From assembly GCF_000948415.1 (NCBI RefSeq), contig NZ_JYII01000012.1, forward strand, positions 310,001 to 374,000: 64,000 nt of DNA, read 5' to 3'. The notes beneath the pieces were generated by a model. It was given only the letters and a program-made list of their open reading frames with translations. It searched no databases and was not told the DNA's origin. Positions 17,468 to 25,421 of the stretch are shown here, one piece after another. Origin of the DNA: Thalassospira sp. HJ (GTDB lineage Bacteria > Pseudomonadota > Alphaproteobacteria > Rhodospirillales > Thalassospiraceae). Each line of letters opens with the position of its first letter. Position 1 is the stretch's first letter. A program made the position numbers and the translations under genes.

Positions 17468-17592
17468 CTTTTCCTCCCGGATGAAGCATGCGTTTTAAGT
17501 GCATTGTGACGGCTTTTGCGCGTCTTTTTATTGATGCGGTCTTCGCATTGGTTAAAAGCGTTACAGATTTCTGGCATGCTGTCCATGCAATT

Positions 17593-17760
17593 TTGTATAC
17601 CAGAAGGGCATTTTGCAGTGCCACAAATCCGCGCCCTAGTGTTTGCCGGGGAATCTCGGAAAACTGCCGCTGAACTTTTGCATCGCAGCAGGAAAACTTC
17701 GCAAAGCAGCATCGAAAAGGCTTTGATTGGTACCAGAATATGTGTTCTGGTATACCAGTA
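17593..17760. promoter_or_regulatory. Divergent regulatory region with MatR-type operators
   Basis: TATACCAGAA occurs at 17596-17605 and its exact reverse complement TTCTGGTATA at 17745-17754. Around the second copy, TACCAGAA at 17731-17738 pairs with TTCTGGTA at 17745-17752 across six bases. The second site is just upstream of the GntR start; the first is about 130 bases before the TRAP operon start. GntR/FCD regulators bind such short GTATAC-type palindromes. Confidence 0.7.
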
Positions 17761-17771
17761 AGGGATGATGA

Positions 17772-18461
17772 ATGAGGGCGCACATGTCGCAAAACGGAAA
17801 GCTTGCCACCGATCTGGTCCAGAAACTTGAACGCGATATCGTGACCGGTGTGCTCAAGCCCGGCGACAAACTTGATGAGCGTTCTTTGAGCGAGCGTTTT
17901 GGTGTGTCTCGCACGCCAGTTCGTGAAGCATTGCAAACCCTTGCCGGGTCAGGGCTGGTTGCGACCATGCCGCGCCGGGGCACCATTGTTGCCTCTATCA
18001 CCGTTGCCGAATTGATCGAGATGTTTGAAGTCATGGCCGAGTTGGAAGCCATGTGTGCACGTCTGGCTGCGCGCCGTATGCCGCGGGTTGATATCGAAAA
18101 CCTGATTGCGCTATCGGACGAATGTAACGCGCTTAAGGATCATGCGGATGCCGATGCCTATTACGAGGCCAATGTCCGCTTCCACGAGGCAATCTATGCC
18201 GGATGTCGTAACAGCTTCCTGGAGCGTCAGACCAAGAATGTCCGTAACCGGCTGGCACCCTATCGTCGCTTGCAGCTGCATCGTCCGGGGCGTTTGAAAA
18301 CATCCAATAATGAACATGCCGATATCCTGAGTGCCATTTCCAATGGCGAGGCGGATACCGCTGGCAAGCTGATGCAGCAGCATGTGGCGGTACAGGGCGA
18401 ATCGCTTAATGATCTGCTTGCGATTGTGCCGCGCGGGTACCTTGAGCCGTTGGCCAGCTAA
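17772..18461 (+). CDS. matR: GntR-family regulator (FCD), MatR-like
   Basis: A 229-residue regulator. The N-terminal winged helix contains LDERSLSERFGVSRTPVREALQTL (about 38-61) and the wing SGLVATMPRRGTIVA. The C-terminal all-helical FCD domain has the metal/ligand histidines in RFHEAIYAGCRN and SNNEHADILSAI, plus QQHVAVQ. It is transcribed divergently from the malonate TRAP/decarboxylase/synthetase operon, so it likely senses malonate or malonyl-CoA and represses both directions. ATG 17772 has AGGG seven bases upstream; ATG 17784 is an alternative start. Confidence 0.88.
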   Translation: MRAHMSQNGKLATDLVQKLERDIVTGVLKPGDKLDERSLSERFGVSRTPVREALQTLAGSGLVATMPRRGTIVASITVAELIEMFEVMAELEAMCARLAARRMPRVDIENLIALSDECNALKDHADADAYYEANVRFHEAIYAGCRNSFLERQTKNVRNRLAPYRRLQLHRPGRLKTSNNEHADILSAISNGEADTAGKLMQQHVAVQGESLNDLLAIVPRGYLEPLAS

Positions 18462-18523
18462 TTCCCGTTTTAAACTGCGACCAAATGCGTGACCTTTTGC
18501 GGTGGGTGGGTTAAAACGCGCTC

Positions 18524-19264
18524 ATGGCAAAGAAACGTTTGGATCAGTTGCTTGTGGAACGCGGATTGGTGGAAACCCGGTCCAAGGCACAGGCATTTAT
18601 CATGGCAGGCAATGTCTTTAGCGGCGAGCAACGGCTCGATAAGCCGGGCATGCCGTGCAAGGAAGACATTTCCATTACGCTGCGTGGGCAGCCTCATCCG
18701 TGGGTGTCGCGCGGTGGGCTCAAGCTTGAAAAGGGTCTGGCTGAGTTCGAGATCGATGTTACCGGTTTCATCGGTGTCGATGTCGGGGCCTCGACAGGCG
18801 GTTTTACCGATGTGTTGCTTCAGAACGGGGCGGCCAAGGTCTATGCCGTTGATGTCGGGCAGGGGCAGCTTGATTGGAAGCTGCGCAATGATGAGCGCGT
18901 TGTGGTTATGGAAAAGACCAATGCGCGCCACCTGACCGAAGAACAGATCCCCGATGCCATTGATATCGTTGTGTGCGATGCAAGCTTTATCGGGCTGCGG
19001 ACCGTGCTTCCGGCCAGTATGGAACGGGTCAAGGATGGCGGATACCTGATCGCACTGATCAAGCCGCAATTTGAAGTCGGCAAGGAACGCGTCGGGAAAA
19101 AGGGTGTCGTCCGTGAACCGGAACTGCATCAGGAAGTCTGCGATACCATTTCCGACTGGCTTGCCAATCTTCCGGGCTGGGAGGTGCTTGGCATCACCAA
19201 AAGCCCGATTACGGGTCCCGAAGGCAATGTCGAATTTCTGATCTGCGGGCGGAAAACGGCCTGA
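18524..19264 (+). CDS. tlyA: TlyA-family rRNA 2'-O-methyltransferase
   Basis: The 246-residue product begins with an S4 RNA-binding domain (KKRLDQLLVERGLVETRSKA, about 2-21). An FtsJ-like methyltransferase domain follows: VSRGGLKLEKGL, the SAM motif DVGASTGGFTDVLLQNG (about 87-103), then DIVVCDASFIGLRTVLP and LIKPQFEVG. TlyA methylates cytidines of 16S and 23S rRNA and is often misnamed hemolysin. The ribosome site is weak. In related genomes I expect it near dxs; here it is about 9 kb away. The stop overlaps a terminator hairpin. Confidence 0.93.
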   Translation: MAKKRLDQLLVERGLVETRSKAQAFIMAGNVFSGEQRLDKPGMPCKEDISITLRGQPHPWVSRGGLKLEKGLAEFEIDVTGFIGVDVGASTGGFTDVLLQNGAAKVYAVDVGQGQLDWKLRNDERVVVMEKTNARHLTEEQIPDAIDIVVCDASFIGLRTVLPASMERVKDGGYLIALIKPQFEVGKERVGKKGVVREPELHQEVCDTISDWLANLPGWEVLGITKSPITGPEGNVEFLICGRKTA

Positions 19265-19281
19265 TTAGCAGGCCGGTTTTC
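19257..19281 (+). terminator. Terminator overlapping the end of tlyA
   Basis: CGGCCTG and CAGGCCG flank a five-base loop and are followed by GTTTTCC. The tlyA stop codon lies inside the hairpin. Confidence 0.7.
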
Positions 19282-19298
19282 CGCCAACGATCATCAGA

Positions 19299-19727
19299 TT
19301 ACTTGCCGATTTTCTTCAGGAAGAAATCAAGGCCTGCCTGTGCGCAGTCCTGATCCTGCGGCGGGGTGCCGGAACTGACCCCGATGCCGCCAACGCATTC
19401 GCCATCAACAAAGACCGGTAGGCCACCGGCAACAATCGACAGGCGACCACCAATTTCCGAATCAATACCATAGGCCGGTTTGCCCGGCTGGGCCGCAGCA
19501 GCATATTCATGCGTGCCCTTGCGTGCGCCCGATGCGGTAAAGGATTTGTCCTGGGCGATGGTGGTGCTGGTGACCTTGCCGCCATCCATGCGCTCAAATG
19601 CGATCAGCACACCGGATTCATCGGTAATGGCGATGCACATCGGAACCCCGATTTCGTTGGCACGATTGCGCGCCCCTTCGATCAGGATATAGGCATCCTC
19701 AATGGACAGGCGTTTGATGGTCAGCAT
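19299..19727 (-). CDS. GlcG/HbpS-family heme-binding-like protein (DUF336)
   Basis: The 142-residue cytosolic protein shows the family pattern RANEIGVPMCIAITDESGVL, then FERMDGGKVTSTTIAQDKSF and GGLPVFVDGECVGGIGVSSG ending in DQDCAQAG. Members bind heme or sit in glycolate and propanediol operons; the exact role is unknown. The ATG at 19727 follows GGGAGAAG. Length is typical. It is convergent with tlyA and 119 bases downstream of the DUF2269 gene, so co-transcription is possible but unproven. Confidence 0.88.
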   Translation of the reverse strand: MLTIKRLSIEDAYILIEGARNRANEIGVPMCIAITDESGVLIAFERMDGGKVTSTTIAQDKSFTASGARKGTHEYAAAAQPGKPAYGIDSEIGGRLSIVAGGLPVFVDGECVGGIGVSSGTPPQDQDCAQAGLDFFLKKIGK

Positions 19728-19846
19728 CGGACTTCTCCCGGGTGTTTATTTTAACTCGCGGCATCTTACGGGCAGCGCCAAAAGCCGATCAATCAGATAA
19801 AACGGCTTTCCGTATGGTGGAAGGCGAGGGGCGCTTTGCCTGCCGC

Positions 19847-20323
19847 TCAGAAGTCCGGACGCATGATCATGAGATAAAGGGCACCCAGCGGAAACAGGAT
19901 GGCGATCCGGCCGACCATGTTCCAAAGCCTGCGGCATTTCTCGTAACTTGCCGGCATTTCCGTTTCGCCATTGGCCACGGTCTTGGCTGCGATCTTTGAC
20001 ATATAGATCTGAAGCGGCAAAAGCCCTGCCAGCCACAGCATCGCCGCCATACCAAACAGACTGATGCCGTAAATCAGATAGGGAGCATCGGAAAGTGCGA
20101 TGCCCGTGGCATGAAACAGGCCGATGCCGCCAATGATGATCAGGACCGAGCCGAGCGTGGTGAAGGCCAGATCGGTGATGTTGATCAGGCGGCAGGCAAA
20201 GGCGATCACGACCGGGTCGTTGGTGCGGTCTGCCTGTATTTTCCAGACGGCGGAAACGATGATGTTGCCCAAAAACAGGATGGCGCCAATAACGTGAATG
20301 AGTTTGACGGTTGAATATTCCAT
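19847..20323 (-). CDS. DUF2269-family membrane protein
   Basis: A 158-residue protein with four hydrophobic helices (LIHVIGAILFLGNIIVSAVW; TTLGSVLIIIGGIGLF; YLIYGISLFGMAAMLWLAGL; MVGRIAILFPLGALYLMIM). The first-helix His and NxxxSAxWK are characteristic of DUF2269. Function unknown; a role beside c-type cytochrome or redox proteins has been suggested for such small four-helix proteins, but nothing here proves it. The ATG at 20323 is the family start (MEYSTVKLIH). It is 60 bases downstream of a TetR regulator on the same strand. Confidence 0.82.
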   Translation of the reverse strand: MEYSTVKLIHVIGAILFLGNIIVSAVWKIQADRTNDPVVIAFACRLINITDLAFTTLGSVLIIIGGIGLFHATGIALSDAPYLIYGISLFGMAAMLWLAGLLPLQIYMSKIAAKTVANGETEMPASYEKCRRLWNMVGRIAILFPLGALYLMIMRPDF

Positions 20324-20383
20324 CTGAAATTCCGGTTGGTTGCAGGCAGATGCCAATAATGGATGCGGGATTATGATCAGGTT

Positions 20384-20989
20384 TCAGGCGCTGGCAGGGA
20401 TGGTCAAATCTTCTGCCAGAAGGCCCAGGACAAAGTTTGAAAGTTCCTGGTCAGCAGGCGGGACGATCATGCCATCAATCACCAGCATGGCGATGCCGTG
20501 CGCGCGGCTCCAGGCGGCAAGTGCTCGGTTATAGGCGGTGGCCGCTTCGGTCAGGGTCATCTCGGCCTTGCGATCAACTGATGTCACCGCGCGCTGCAAA
20601 ACGTCAAAGGCGTTATCGGCCGCATCACGCAGTTCCGGGTATTGATCGAGTGGCGGGCGCTCCCGGCCAAAGATCAGGCGGAAATGTTGCGGGTTTTCAA
20701 CAGCGAACTGCACATAGGCCGCCCCCAAAGCCATGACGCGTTCTTCATGGTTTTCCGTGCTGGCAGCAGCAATTTCAAGCTGTTCGGCAAACCGTTCAAA
20801 GGCGCTAATGGCGACTGCCGCCAAAATGCCATCCTTGCCGTCAAAATGGCGATAGGGGGCGGCTTCCGACACACCAGTCAGCCGTGCCAGCCGCCGAAGC
20901 GACAGCCCGGCCGGGCCTTCGTCAATCAGGATGTTTTCAGCTTGTTGCAGAAGGACGTTTCGGACATCACCGTGGTGATATTTGGACAT
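20384..20989 (-). CDS. TetR-family transcriptional regulator
   Basis: The 201-residue product begins MSKYHHGDVRNVLLQQA and has the TetR helix-turn-helix LSLRRLARLTGVSEAAPYRHF (about 29-49) followed by DGKDGILAAVA. The C-terminal part (about 90-195) matches the WHG-type ligand domain. A perfect palindrome (ATGTTAAC-TTC-GTTAACAT) sits 23 bases before its start, the likely operator for autoregulation. The DUF2269 gene follows and is the most likely co-regulated partner. Confidence 0.88.
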   Translation of the reverse strand: MSKYHHGDVRNVLLQQAENILIDEGPAGLSLRRLARLTGVSEAAPYRHFDGKDGILAAVAISAFERFAEQLEIAAASTENHEERVMALGAAYVQFAVENPQHFRLIFGRERPPLDQYPELRDAADNAFDVLQRAVTSVDRKAEMTLTEAATAYNRALAAWSRAHGIAMLVIDGMIVPPADQELSNFVLGLLAEDLTIPASA

Positions 20990-21011
20990 TTGCGCGTATC
21001 TCTATTTTCTT

Positions 21012-21030
21012 ATGTTAACTTCGTTAACAT
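21012..21030. promoter_or_regulatory. Palindromic operator upstream of the TetR gene
   Basis: ATGTTAAC and GTTAACAT are exact inverted arms around TTC. The position, between the dioxygenase stop and the TetR start, fits TetR autoregulation. Confidence 0.75.
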
Positions 21031-21150
21031 TAAAGCGTGACACGAACAGGCGCAAGACCAAAAATCACGTTTTTTCAAACGGATCAGGCCGCGAAACGGG
21101 GCGGGTTTTCGGGATGCCGGGGGATAGCGCGATCAGGCTGATAAGCCTTG

Positions 21151-21765
21151 TCAGGCCAGAACGAAATCAAACCGGCCGATTTCGCCGTCACTGGCGGGAT
21201 GCATGTTCATCAGAAGTGCGCTGTCAAACAGGTGGTCCAGCTCATTGCGCGGTTCTTCCGGGAAATAGAGCTGTGTCGTCAGCGTTCTGCCATCGGGTGG
21301 GGTAATCTTGACGTGATAGTGCGGTGTGCGACCGGCATATTCGGCCGGGCGGATGGTATCGAAATAGTAGCGGCCTTGAGCGTCGGTACGCTGATAGCCG
21401 CGCATATTGAAACCCTGATTGTCGTAACGCCCATCTGAGTCCGCATGCCACAGATCGACAATTGCATTGGCAATCGGCGTGCAGGCAGCGTTTAAAACGT
21501 ACCCCAGCAAGGTCACGGGCGTGCCGCCGGCTTCGGTACGGAAGTTGCGTTTTTCTGGCGGGTTTTGGCTATAGAACGGGCCTTCGGTCATGGAGCGTGT
21601 CGGACCGATATCCTCCCCACAGGCCGGGGTGGCGAGCAGGGTTCTGTCACTGGCGAAAGCGACAGGTGAAAGAATGGTATTGCCGATCATTGCCGAGCCT
21701 GCGGCAAACCAGCCCTTGAGCGCAGATCTGCGCGACAGGCTGGAAAGATCCAGAGATGTTGTCAT
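21151..21765 (-). CDS. Tat-exported intradiol ring-cleavage dioxygenase-like protein
   Basis: The 204-residue protein opens with a Tat-like signal (SLSRRSALKGWFAAG, about 9-23). The mature part is a compact intradiol dioxygenase fold: TEGPFYSQNPP, then IVDLWHADSDGRYD, MRGYQRTDAQGRYYF and PHYHVKI. The tyrosines and histidines (GRYD, HYH) are candidate iron ligands. Cytosolic catechol dioxygenases are longer and unexported, so a role on extracytoplasmic aromatics is inferred; the substrate is unknown. No aromatic pathway genes are adjacent. Confidence 0.83.
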   Translation of the reverse strand: MTTSLDLSSLSRRSALKGWFAAGSAMIGNTILSPVAFASDRTLLATPACGEDIGPTRSMTEGPFYSQNPPEKRNFRTEAGGTPVTLLGYVLNAACTPIANAIVDLWHADSDGRYDNQGFNMRGYQRTDAQGRYYFDTIRPAEYAGRTPHYHVKITPPDGRTLTTQLYFPEEPRNELDHLFDSALLMNMHPASDGEIGRFDFVLA

Positions 21766-21947
21766 TGGTCTTGCCTTGTTACCAACCGCATTTTGGTTTG
21801 TATTTTTTGTTATGGGGTACAGATGTGGTCGCGCGGCGAAACTACAAGATGAGAAGACGAGAAAAATGACCGTTATCCATTAAAAAAATGCGCCACCCGG
21901 GGAAGGGGTGACGCAAGGGGTCAGGCGTTTGAAAACTGAGTGCGGGA

Positions 21948-23168
21948 TCAGGCCGGGTTTTGTTCTGGCTCGACCGGTTTTGGCTCAGGGGCCTCGGTTG
22001 GTTTCGGGGTTGTGTCCGCCGCTGGTTCTGCCGGCGGCGCTGTAGGCGCAGGGGTGTCTTCCTGTTTGCTCGGCGTGTCGGTTGTTGGTGTCGCGTCGGT
22101 GGTTGTTGTATCGCTGGCGCTGTCTGCCGTGTCGCTTCCTTTGGAAGCGTCAGGATCTGTAGTGTCGTCTGTCGCGTTAGTTGGGACGGGCGCTGGCGTA
22201 TCGTTTGATGTCGGTTCTGCTTTCGGCTTTGGCGTGTTGTCTGCTGGTTGCTCGGCAGATTGCGCGGGCACTGCGTTATCCGTTGTGGTGGACGCCTCAT
22301 CATCGGTGCTGGTAGCGGGTGTCGTGTCAGAAGCTGCCGGAGCGTCGGTCTGGGTTGGTGTCGTGGTATCAGCGGCCGCAGCCGGTTTGGGAGCAGCGCT
22401 GTCGGCTGCCGGTGTAGTAGCAGGGGAAGCTGCCGGGGCAGGGGTGTCGTTTGATGCTGGCGTTTGGTCCGGCGTGTCTTTCGGTTTTGGTGCTTCTGGC
22501 TGGGCTGGGTTCAGATCGACCGAGGGCGGCGCGGGTGCTTTCTGGTCATCGGGGCGGTCCGGGCGGATCAGGAATTTGTCTGCCAGCGTGTCCTTGCCGA
22601 TCAGTAGCGGCTGATCAAGGCCGGTCATTTCCAGAAGGCCGATTTCGACATCGCGCTCAACACCGCCCAGTTTGATGCGCGATTTGATGACCGGTGCGTG
22701 CACGGCGGCACTCGACGCGCCGGTTTGTACATCACGATAGCCGGCAACCGGAAGTGTCAGCTTCCAGACAATGGTGCGGGCCTGAAGGGAACTGCCTTCT
22801 GCGGGTGGTGATTTGATGGTGAGCGAAAAGGAAACTGTGCCGCTGGCCTTGGTCGTCTCATCGTTGTCTGTGCCAGACGCAGCCGTGTCGTTGCTGTTGT
22901 CTGCATCGCTTCCGTCATCCGCGTCACCATCGACCGAAAGATCGCTGACAAACAGGCAGGTTTGCGGCGCGGCCCCAAGGATCATGGACGGTAGTCCCGA
23001 AATCCCCCAGTCGGGCAGGGTGACCGGCTCGTCCGAGAACAGGACGATGCGGTTTTTAAGCTGCGCGTCACTACCGACCGCCCCGGTGGGGGCGGGCTTC
23101 TTGTTCGACGCAGCAAGTTGGATCAGGGTTTTGAGCAATATCGGGTTCATGCCCCATTGACGCGGCAT
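21948..23168 (-). CDS. Degenerate retropepsin-like protein with long disordered tail
   Basis: A 406-residue protein in two parts. Residues about 35-205 resemble the RimB/ATP-dependent zinc protease retropepsin domain (PF05618 type): LPDWGISGLP at the start, then SRIKLGGVERDVEIGL and QPLLIGKDTLADKFLIRPD at the end. The active-site DTGA is replaced by ILGA (63-66), so proteolysis looks unlikely, and an acidic Asp/Ser/Asn insert follows (about 79-105). Residues about 206-406 are a low-complexity Pro/Ala/Thr/Asp tail, probably disordered. No signal peptide. ATG at 23150 is an alternative start. The family call is mine by pattern. Confidence 0.6.
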   Translation of the reverse strand: MPRQWGMNPILLKTLIQLAASNKKPAPTGAVGSDAQLKNRIVLFSDEPVTLPDWGISGLPSMILGAAPQTCLFVSDLSVDGDADDGSDADNSNDTAASGTDNDETTKASGTVSFSLTIKSPPAEGSSLQARTIVWKLTLPVAGYRDVQTGASSAAVHAPVIKSRIKLGGVERDVEIGLLEMTGLDQPLLIGKDTLADKFLIRPDRPDDQKAPAPPSVDLNPAQPEAPKPKDTPDQTPASNDTPAPAASPATTPAADSAAPKPAAAADTTTPTQTDAPAASDTTPATSTDDEASTTTDNAVPAQSAEQPADNTPKPKAEPTSNDTPAPVPTNATDDTTDPDASKGSDTADSASDTTTTDATPTTDTPSKQEDTPAPTAPPAEPAADTTPKPTEAPEPKPVEPEQNPA

Positions 23169-23216
23169 AAACCCGTTTGTGATGTGAAATTCGCAGGCGT
23201 TAAGACCTAACGGAAC

Positions 23217-24320
23217 TTAGCTCGGAAAATGCTTGTCCGTGTTCCAGCCTTCGCACTGTGCACGGTGGCGCAGAAGGTGGTCTGCGAGCGTGATGGCGGC
23301 CATGGCTTCGCCGACCGGAACGCCGCGGATACCAACGCATGGATCGTGGCGGCCCTTGGTGACGACATCGACTTCCCTGCCATAGATATCGATGCTTTTG
23401 CGCGGGGTCAGGATCGAGCTGGTCGGTTTGACGGCAAAGCGGATGACAATGTCCTGACCAGATGAAATTCCGCCCAAAATGCCACCGGCATGGTTGGAGC
23501 CAAAGACTGGCTTGCCATCGTCGCCCAGGCGCATCTCATCGGCATTTTCGATGCCGGTCAGTTCGGCGGCCTCAAAACCATTGCCGATCTCAACACCCTT
23601 GACGGCATTGATCGTCATCATCGCCTTCGCAAGATCGGCATCAAGCTTGTCATAAACCGGATCGCCCAGACCAACCGGAACGCCGGAACAGACAACCTCG
23701 ATCACGGCACCGACAGATGAGCCATCCTTGCGCAGGCCATCAAGGTATTCTTCGAACACCGGCACGGCTTCGGGATCGGGGCAGAAGAACGGGTTGTTAT
23801 CGACCTCATTCCAGTCCCAATTCGCGCGGTTGATTTCCTTGGTGCCCATTTTGACCAGGGCCGCGCGGATTTTGATGTCCTCGCCAAGTACCTTGCGGGC
23901 AATGGCGCCAGCAGCAACGCGCATCGCGGTTTCGCGCGCCGAGGAACGGCCGCCGCCGCGATAGTCGCGGGTGCCGTATTTTTCCCAATAGGTGTAGTCG
24001 GCATGGCCCGGGCGGAACTGGTTTTTGATTTCGCCATAATCCTTGGAGCGCTGATCAACGTTTTCGATCAGAAGTCCGATCGGGGTGCCGGTGGTTTTGC
24101 CTTCGAACACGCCCGAAAGAATTTTGACCTGATCGGGTTCGCGGCGCTGGGTGGTAAAGCGCGACTGGCCGGGTTTGCGTTTTTCAAGGAATTCCTGAAT
24201 ATCGGACTCGGTCAGTTCAAGCAGGGGCGGCACACCATCAACAACACAGCCAATGGCCGGGCCGTGGCTTTCGCCAAAGGTGGTGAAGCGGAAAAGTGTT
24301 CCAAAACTGTTGCCAGCCAT
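23217..24320 (-). CDS. aroC: Chorismate synthase
   Basis: The 367-residue enzyme begins [20 protein letters not shown], with the conserved GESHG signature. Later signatures are [18 protein letters not shown] and [24 protein letters not shown], and [16 protein letters not shown] near the C-terminus. It makes chorismate from EPSP using reduced FMN, the last step of the shikimate pathway. ATG at 24320 is the family start; the frame is open seven residues further. fabI is upstream on the same strand, but a terminator hairpin lies between. Confidence 0.97.
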   Translation of the reverse strand: MAGNSFGTLFRFTTFGESHGPAIGCVVDGVPPLLELTESDIQEFLEKRKPGQSRFTTQRREPDQVKILSGVFEGKTTGTPIGLLIENVDQRSKDYGEIKNQFRPGHADYTYWEKYGTRDYRGGGRSSARETAMRVAAGAIARKVLGEDIKIRAALVKMGTKEINRANWDWNEVDNNPFFCPDPEAVPVFEEYLDGLRKDGSSVGAVIEVVCSGVPVGLGDPVYDKLDADLAKAMMTINAVKGVEIGNGFEAAELTGIENADEMRLGDDGKPVFGSNHAGGILGGISSGQDIVIRFAVKPTSSILTPRKSIDIYGREVDVVTKGRHDPCVGIRGVPVGEAMAAITLADHLLRHRAQCEGWNTDKHFPS

Positions 24321-24357
24321 TACCGAATTCCAGAATTCCAAGGTTTAGAGACAAATA

Positions 24358-24388
24358 GGGCCGCCCGGTCTTAACGTCTGGACGGCCC
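24358..24388 (-). terminator. Terminator between fabI and aroC
   Basis: Read on the minus strand, GGGCCGTCC pairs with GGGCGGCCC through one G-T wobble. It suggests that aroC has its own promoter, although the gap is short. Confidence 0.6.
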
Positions 24389-24409
24389 CTCAACAAGCGA
24401 TTTTAGCGA

Positions 24410-25240
24410 TCAGCCTTTGACGACGGAGATATCGGGCGCATCAACCTGTTTCATGCCGACGGTATGATAACCGCAATCGACATGATGGGTTTCACCCGTG
24501 ACACCGGTCGAAAGATCGGACAGGAAATACAGGCCCGAGCCACCAACGTCATCAAGGGTGACGTTGCGGCGCATCGGCGAGTTGTATTCGTTCCATTTCA
24601 GGATATAGCGGAAGTCCCCAATACCGGACGCAGCAAGCGTCTTCATCGGGCCAGCCGAAATCGCGTTGACGCGAATGCCATCCGGGCCAAGGTCGTTTGC
24701 AAGGTATTTGACACTGGCTTCGAGGGCTGCTTTGGCGACACCCATGACGTTGTAATGCGGCATGACCTTTTCTGCACCGTAATAGGACAGGGTCAGCATC
24801 GAACCACCCGCAGACATCAGCTTTTCAGCGCGCTGGGCAATCGCGGTAAAGGAATAAACCGAGATATTCATCGACATCGCGAAGTTTTCCGGCGAGGTGT
24901 CGACATAACGGCCGCGCAGTTCGTTTTTGTCGGAATAGCCGATGGCGTGCACGACAAAGTCCAGCTTGCCCCACTTTTCCTTGAGCGTCTCGAACACGGC
25001 ATCCATGCTTTCCGCGTCGGTCACATCGCATGGCAGAACGATGTCGCTGCCGACAGATTCTGCAAGCGGGCGGACACGCTTTTCAAGGGCTTCGCCCTGG
25101 AAGGTAAAGGCGATCTCTGCACCGGCAGCGGCAGCTGCACGGGCGATACCCCAAGCAATGGATTTGTCGTTGGCGACGCCCATGATCAGGCCGCGTTTAC
25201 CGGCCATCAGGCCCGAAATATTGTCGGTGGACAGGCTCAT
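24410..25240 (-). CDS. fabI: Enoyl-[acyl-carrier-protein] reductase (NADH)
   Basis: A 276-residue SDR-fold enzyme. GLIMGVANDKSIAWGIA (about 16-32) is the FabI form of the dinucleotide motif, then HAIGYSDKNELRGRY, and the active-site spacing of LSYYGAEKVMPHYNVMGVAKAAL. The C-terminal HHVDCGYHTVGM is typical. It reduces enoyl-ACP in fatty acid elongation and is the triclosan target. ATG 25240 (MSLSTDNISGLM) follows GAGAGGAAAT; upstream methionine at 25288 is less likely. Confidence 0.96.
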   Translation of the reverse strand: MSLSTDNISGLMAGKRGLIMGVANDKSIAWGIARAAAAAGAEIAFTFQGEALEKRVRPLAESVGSDIVLPCDVTDAESMDAVFETLKEKWGKLDFVVHAIGYSDKNELRGRYVDTSPENFAMSMNISVYSFTAIAQRAEKLMSAGGSMLTLSYYGAEKVMPHYNVMGVAKAALEASVKYLANDLGPDGIRVNAISAGPMKTLAASGIGDFRYILKWNEYNSPMRRNVTLDDVGGSGLYFLSDLSTGVTGETHHVDCGYHTVGMKQVDAPDISVVKG

Positions 25241-25421
25241 ATTTCCTCTCGTTCCCACGATCTCTCTCTGGCAGGTAGAGGCATTCAAAAAAAGCCGCGA
25301 CCGGCCCAGAAGGCATTAGACATTTTGCGCATCCTACACAAAGCACGGCCAAGGTCAATCTGGCCTGTCATAACGCGTGCAGGCGCGCTATCTTGTTGAT
25401 CAGGTGCAGTATAACCGGAAA

